From Planococcaceae bacterium UBA3370 (lineage in GTDB: Bacteria; Bacillota; Bacilli; Bacillales_A; Planococcaceae), in assembly GCA_002360295.1 (NCBI GenBank), contig DEQI01000164.1:1-7882 (forward strand): DNA of 7,882 nt, in the 5' to 3' direction. A program made the translations under genes and the position numbers. Positions within the stretch are counted from its first letter, which is position 1; the number at the start of each line of letters is the position of its first letter. The notes under the pieces were generated by a model that made no database searches, had not been told where the DNA came from, and was given only the letters and a program-made list of their open reading frames with translations. Below, piece by piece: positions 6,678 through 7,882 of this stretch.

Positions 6678-7538
6678 CTAACTTTTATATTTCTCATTTA
6701 ATGTCATTTTTGTGGATAACACCAACAAGTCCAAGTTCTCAATCCTAAAATCAGTACCGAAGAAGATTTGATGTTCGTATCGGTTCGTTAAACGATTAAA
6801 TCTTACTTCCCCAATTCCTGCAAAGGTTGGTTTTGGCGTTTGTTCGGCAAAATATTGAATGACCTCAAATTTATTTAAATAGCTATTATTTTTTGATTCC
6901 GCAAAAAATGCTTGTTCAAATACAATATCAATCTCTTTGGCGCTTTCTAGTAACGTAATTTTTGCAACATCTGCTGTAAGCTCTACTTTTTGAACATAAC
7001 CCATGACGAGTTTATGCTTTCCAATATCATTTTCATTAATTTTAGAAACGTATTTGCTTCTTAAAGGCGTTCTTTTCCTCTTTAAGCCTTGCCATGTTTC
7101 ATCATCAAATAAAGTTGTTTGGATACCTGTTTGCCCTTTACGCTTTATGACTGTCGGCTTTCGCACAGGTACTGTTGTTCTATTTACAGTTTTTATTGCT
7201 GATAACTTTCCAGGATATCTCATCAATCGGTAAGCCCTACTTAATGCGACTTGACGACGTTCAAATTCAAAGCCAACCGTTACATCTACAAATTGATAAT
7301 CCCGCTCTTCCCATCTTCTATCAAAATGATAGGTACAGCTTTCATGATGTGAATTATATTTCCATGTGCGGAAATGTGCCCTATCACTATTGATATAAAC
7401 TAGCTTTGCTGGACAGTCAGGTGTTGGACAATATAAAAAACCGCGGAAATTATGATCATACTGTTGTTTCGATACTTCCTGAATATTGACTAGCTTTTCC
7501 TCTGCATTTTTAACAAGCCTCGCTTCAGCAATTAGCAT
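6678..7538 (-). CDS. Unrecognised protein with N-terminal Cys/His zinc-ribbon-like cluster
   Basis: I do not recognise this 286-aa protein with confidence. Its N-terminal part has FLYCPTPDCPAKLVY (34-48; Cys37, Cys42), then AHFRTWKYNSHHESCTYHF (54-72; His55, His64, His65, Cys68, His71). This spacing suggests a zinc-binding module, and CPxC-type residues followed by a Phe-flanked His recall the start of CoiA-like competence proteins, though the rest does not. A basic middle stretch (about 124-163, rich in Lys/Arg, including GLKRKRTPLR) could touch nucleic acid. The C-terminal part (175-275) alternates hydrophobic residues and looks like beta structure. No signal peptide or membrane segment is visible. 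AAAGGGTGA lies before the ATG. It is convergent with the TetR gene. A possible -10 TATACT on the - strand is at 7623-7628. Nucleic-acid binding is only inferred. Confidence 0.8.
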   Translation of the reverse strand: MLIAEARLVKNAEEKLVNIQEVSKQQYDHNFRGFLYCPTPDCPAKLVYINSDRAHFRTWKYNSHHESCTYHFDRRWEERDYQFVDVTVGFEFERRQVALSRAYRLMRYPGKLSAIKTVNRTTVPVRKPTVIKRKGQTGIQTTLFDDETWQGLKRKRTPLRSKYVSKINENDIGKHKLVMGYVQKVELTADVAKITLLESAKEIDIVFEQAFFAESKNNSYLNKFEVIQYFAEQTPKPTFAGIGEVRFNRLTNRYEHQIFFGTDFRIENLDLLVLSTKMTLNEKYKS

Positions 7539-7678
7539 AGTAAATCACCCTTTATTCATTCGTATTGGATTACAAAAGATGACTGATGTTATGTATGCAA
7601 ACGTTCCTATCTATCAATTAGTAGTATACATTATTTTACAACTAAAGAAATTATAATTTACGATATATTCATAAATAG

Positions 7679-7707
7679 TATTCACCAATTTCAGTGAATA
7701 TTTTTTT
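7679..7707 (+). terminator. Terminator-like hairpin on + with no visible parent gene
   Basis: Stem TATTCAC/GTGAATA (7 bp) with an 8-nt loop is followed by seven T residues on +. No + strand coding sequence lies before it, since the gene at 6678-7538 runs the other way. The - strand side has only TACTATTT, so it is not a clear terminator in that direction. Confidence 0.6.
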
Positions 7708-7812
7708 ACATAACGCAAATGTTGCGGTCAACGCTGACTTTCGGTGGTAAACTAAATTATTTATAAAACATTAACAATCTTCCTTTTTCTGAAATCTCGA
7801 ATTTGATATACG

Positions 7813-7830
7813 ACTTATTTTTTAATAAGC
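7813..7830. repeat. Palindrome copy 1 (CTTATT-N4-AATAAG)
   Basis: CTTATT (7814-7819) and AATAAG (7824-7829) flank TTTT. The same arrangement recurs at 7861-7878, centre to centre exactly 48 bases away. This could be an operator for a gene beyond the right edge. Confidence 0.55.
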
Positions 7831-7860
7831 GCCATTTCACTACTTTAGTACTAGTTTGTC

Positions 7861-7878
7861 ACTTATTTATTAATAAGT
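7861..7878. repeat. Palindrome copy 2 (ACTTATT-N4-AATAAGT)
   Basis: Perfect 7-bp arms ACTTATT and AATAAGT flank TATT. It matches the palindrome at 7813-7830 at nearly every position, including the leading A. The pair lies close to the window edge, probably in the control region of the next gene. Confidence 0.55.
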
Positions 7879-7882
7879 TGTA

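Larger units (their letters stand above)
7539..7882. other. 344-bp right-hand region without a recognisable gene
   Basis: No coding sequence is supported on either strand. It contains the ribosome site and possible -10 (TATACT, - strand, 7623-7628) of the gene ending at 6678, a + strand terminator-like hairpin (7679-7707), two small adjacent hairpins CGCAA-ATG-TTGCG (7714-7726) and GTCA-ACGC-TGAC (7727-7738), and a pair of palindromes (7813-7829 and 7861-7878). The next gene is beyond the window. Confidence 0.65.

Noticed and set aside
7003..7393. Two overlapping open frames on + inside the Cys/His gene
   Set aside because: Neither has a ribosome site or recognisable content; the - strand frame is longer, full-length and has a good start.

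Overview
The window looks like chromosomal DNA of a low-GC Gram-positive bacterium of the Bacillales (Bacillus/Lysinibacillus-like). The evidence is strong AT bias, purine-rich Shine-Dalgarno sites (GGAGG, AAGGAG), intrinsic terminators with U tracts, and typical protein families. No rRNA, tRNA, CRISPR array, insertion sequence or integrase is visible. The genus is inferred from style, not proven.

Layout, left to right. A short + strand gene (221-619) encodes a small protein related to T4 endonuclease V (pyrimidine-dimer glycosylase family). Facing it on the - strand is a nucleoside 2-deoxyribosyltransferase-like gene (778-1257) with its own strong terminator. Three - strand metabolic genes follow. 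Read in transcription order from the right they are an M20 amidohydrolase (4223-5401), an OFA-type MFS carrier (2812-4053) and a second, different MFS carrier (1373-2557). A TetR-family regulator (5928-6524, +) is divergent from the amidohydrolase across a 526-bp regulatory gap. Next comes a convergent - strand gene (6678-7538) for an unrecognised protein with a Cys/His cluster at its N terminus. The last 344 bases have no gene, but hold a + strand terminator with no visible parent gene and two near-identical palindromes.

The most coherent functional unit is TetR / amidohydrolase / OFA carrier / second MFS carrier. The amidohydrolase would hydrolyse an N-acylated amino acid or similar amide in the cytoplasm. 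One or both carriers could import the substrate or export a product such as a carboxylate, and the TetR protein is the obvious candidate regulator. The genes are not one simple operon. The OFA gene has its own good promoter and a 13-bp-stem terminator behind it, so the second MFS gene must be transcribed separately. A 38-nt near-perfect inverted repeat sits between the amidohydrolase and the OFA promoter, and a 14-bp perfect palindrome lies in the amidohydrolase leader. Both are candidate regulatory sites.

I see no clear new defence system or mobile element. The items most worth a second look are the inverted repeat and its recurring half-site, the Cys/His protein, the orphan terminator, and the paired palindromes at the right edge.
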